From Sphingopyxis soli (lineage in GTDB: Bacteria > Pseudomonadota > Alphaproteobacteria > Sphingomonadales > Sphingomonadaceae), in contig NZ_JAFMTR010000038.1 of the NCBI RefSeq assembly GCF_018682675.1, forward strand, positions 1-33,157: DNA of 33,157 nt, read 5' to 3'. A model generated the notes under the pieces. The model ran no database searches, was not told the DNA's origin, and saw only the letters and a program-made list of their open reading frames with translations. Of this stretch, positions 31,965 to 33,157 are shown one piece after another. Every line of letters starts with the position of its first letter. Position 1 is the stretch's first letter. The position numbers and the translations under genes were made by a program.

Positions 31965-33157
31965 ATGATCGCGTCCGATGCTTCCGCGCGCCAGTCCGCG
32001 CTCGATCGACTGATGGCGAATGCGCCGTTCCTCGCGCGCCTCGCCGAGCTTAATCCCGACGATGTGACGCGATTCCTTGGCGAGGGGGCAGACGCGGCGC
32101 TCGCGGCAGTCGCGCCGCCGCCCGTCGAAGACGACATCATGCGCCCGCTTCGCCAATGGCGTGGACGGATGGCACTGCTCCTTGCGCTCGGCGACCTCTC
32201 GGGCGAGCATGACGTGGCGGTGACGACGCGGCTCCTGTCGGACTTCGCCGACACCGCCTGCGACATCGCGCTCGCCGCCGCCTTCGCCGAGCGCGTTCCC
32301 GACGGGGAACCGCGCGGGCTCGCGGTGATCGCGCTCGGCAAGCTCGGAAGCCACGAGCTCAACTATTCGTCGGATATCGACCCGATCCTGATCTTCGACC
32401 CCGAGACCATGCCGCGCCGTTCGCGCGACGATCCCGGCGAGGCGGCGGTGCGGATCGCGCGGCGAATGGTCGAAATCTTGTCGGCGCGCACCGCCGACGG
32501 TCATGTGCTGCGTGTCGATCTGCGGCTGCGTCCACATCCCGAGGTGACGCCGATCGTGCTACCCGAAAGCGCCGCGATCTCCTATTATGAATCGGAGGCG
32601 CTGGCGTGGGAGCAGGCCGCGTTCATCCGCTCGCGCGCGTCGGCGGGCGACCGCGCGCTTGGAGCCAGCTTTCTCGCCGCGATCCAGCCCTTCATCTGGC
32701 GCCGCAGCCTCGATTTCCGGCAGCTCAAGGAAATCGGCGCGATGAGCGACCGCATCCGCGACCATTTCTCGCAGGGCCAGGCCTTCGGCCCCGGCTATGA
32801 TCTGAAGCGTGGGCGCGGCGGTATTCGCGAGATCGAATTTTTCACACAGGTCCACCAGCTCATCTACGGCGGCCGCGATCCGTCGCTGCGCGTGCCGGCG
32901 ACGGTCGACGCACTCGCCGCGCTCGCCAGGGCGGGGCGTGTCGACGCCGACGTCGCAGGACGGCTGACGGATCATTATGCGCTGCTGCGCCGGATCGAGC
33001 ATCGGTTGCAGATGATCGAGGATCAGCAGACGCAGTGCCTGCCGGTACAGCCCGCGGCGCTCGACGCGGTCGCGCGGCTCGACGGCGAGGCTGACGGCGC
33101 CGCGTTGCTGGCAGCGCTCCAACCCGTCGTGACCGACGTCGGCGCCTGCTACGATCG
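31965..33157 (+). CDS. glnE: Glutamine synthetase adenylyltransferase/deadenylase, 5' part
   Basis: The gene is cut by the end of the window after about 397 codons. The protein starts MIASDASARQSALDRLMANA and contains the first nucleotidyltransferase (adenylyl-removing) domain: GLAVIALGKLGSHELNYSSD and IDPILIFD (D-x-D metal pair). It continues with RVDLRLRPHPEVTPIVLPES, AISYYESEALAWEQAAFIRS, LKRGRGGIREIEFFTQVHQLIYGG and RRIEHRLQMIEDQQTQCLP. These blocks match GlnE closely. GlnE controls glutamine synthetase by adenylylation. The full protein usually has about 900 or more residues, so at least half is missing here. It begins 83 bases after phyR on the same strand. Confidence 0.95.
   Translation, partial: MIASDASARQSALDRLMANAPFLARLAELNPDDVTRFLGEGADAALAAVAPPPVEDDIMRPLRQWRGRMALLLALGDLSGEHDVAVTTRLLSDFADTACDIALAAAFAERVPDGEPRGLAVIALGKLGSHELNYSSDIDPILIFDPETMPRRSRDDPGEAAVRIARRMVEILSARTADGHVLRVDLRLRPHPEVTPIVLPESAAISYYESEALAWEQAAFIRSRASAGDRALGASFLAAIQPFIWRRSLDFRQLKEIGAMSDRIRDHFSQGQAFGPGYDLKRGRGGIREIEFFTQVHQLIYGGRDPSLRVPATVDALAALARAGRVDADVAGRLTDHYALLRRIEHRLQMIEDQQTQCLPVQPAALDAVARLDGEADGAALLAALQPVVTDVGACYD

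Overview
The window is GC-rich, densely coded chromosomal DNA from an alphaproteobacterium, most likely a sphingomonad (Sphingomonadales; Sphingopyxis-like, genus uncertain). The pointers are a PhyR/NepR general-stress module with EcfG-type promoter sequences, a PEP-CTERM protein with the sphingomonad-style C-terminus, a bacterial COQ4 homologue, a class II DAHP synthase, and interspersed palindromic repeats of the kind common in this order. Nearly all genes are housekeeping. I saw no rRNA, tRNA, CRISPR array, prophage or classical insertion sequence.

Layout. 1-334 holds no supportable gene. 335-1487: a methyltransferase-like protein and a GNAT acetyltransferase. 1612-2974 (minus): an NfeD/SPFH membrane pair. 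3059-5439: a CitE-like lyase and a secreted M28 peptidase. 5559-6932 (minus): class II DAHP synthase. 7196-9336: a membrane protein with a cyclic-nucleotide-binding fold that resembles Popeye proteins, an ArsC/YffB-like protein and a lipoprotein glycerophosphodiesterase. 9429-10292: panB. 10393-14171: yfgM-bamB-der-tusA, linking outer-membrane assembly and ribosome maturation. 14288-16879: an Hpt protein, a DUF418 membrane protein (minus) and COQ4. 16884-17364: a 481-bp unit with 62-bp inverted ends around a broken DUF559 nuclease gene. 17364-20485 (minus): DUF72 and purL. 20566-22057 (minus): a small secreted protein, DUF2177 and a metal-dependent-hydrolase-like membrane protein. 22142-25712: xseB, ispA, coaD, a periplasmic cyclophilin and queA. 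25874-29550: a PEP-CTERM protein, a PAS-GGDEF-EAL-PilZ c-di-GMP protein and a hemerythrin-like protein. 29597-30721: tgt. 30722-31881: divergent nepR and phyR. 31965-end: the 5' part of glnE.

How the parts connect. queA and tgt act in the same queuosine pathway but are separated here by about 3.9 kb of signalling and surface genes. The general-stress genes nepR and phyR diverge from a near-symmetric EcfG-like promoter. A consensus match of the same spacing (GGAAC-N16-CGTT) lies just upstream of the hemerythrin gene, so that gene is probably in the general-stress regulon. nepR (56 aa) has no ecfG next to it in this window.

The most unusual item is the DUF559 unit: a predicted nuclease gene, inactivated by an in-frame TAG, packed between matching 62-bp inverted repeats. 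It may be a small non-autonomous or nuclease-linked repeat element. Two further repeat families occur in other intergenic gaps.
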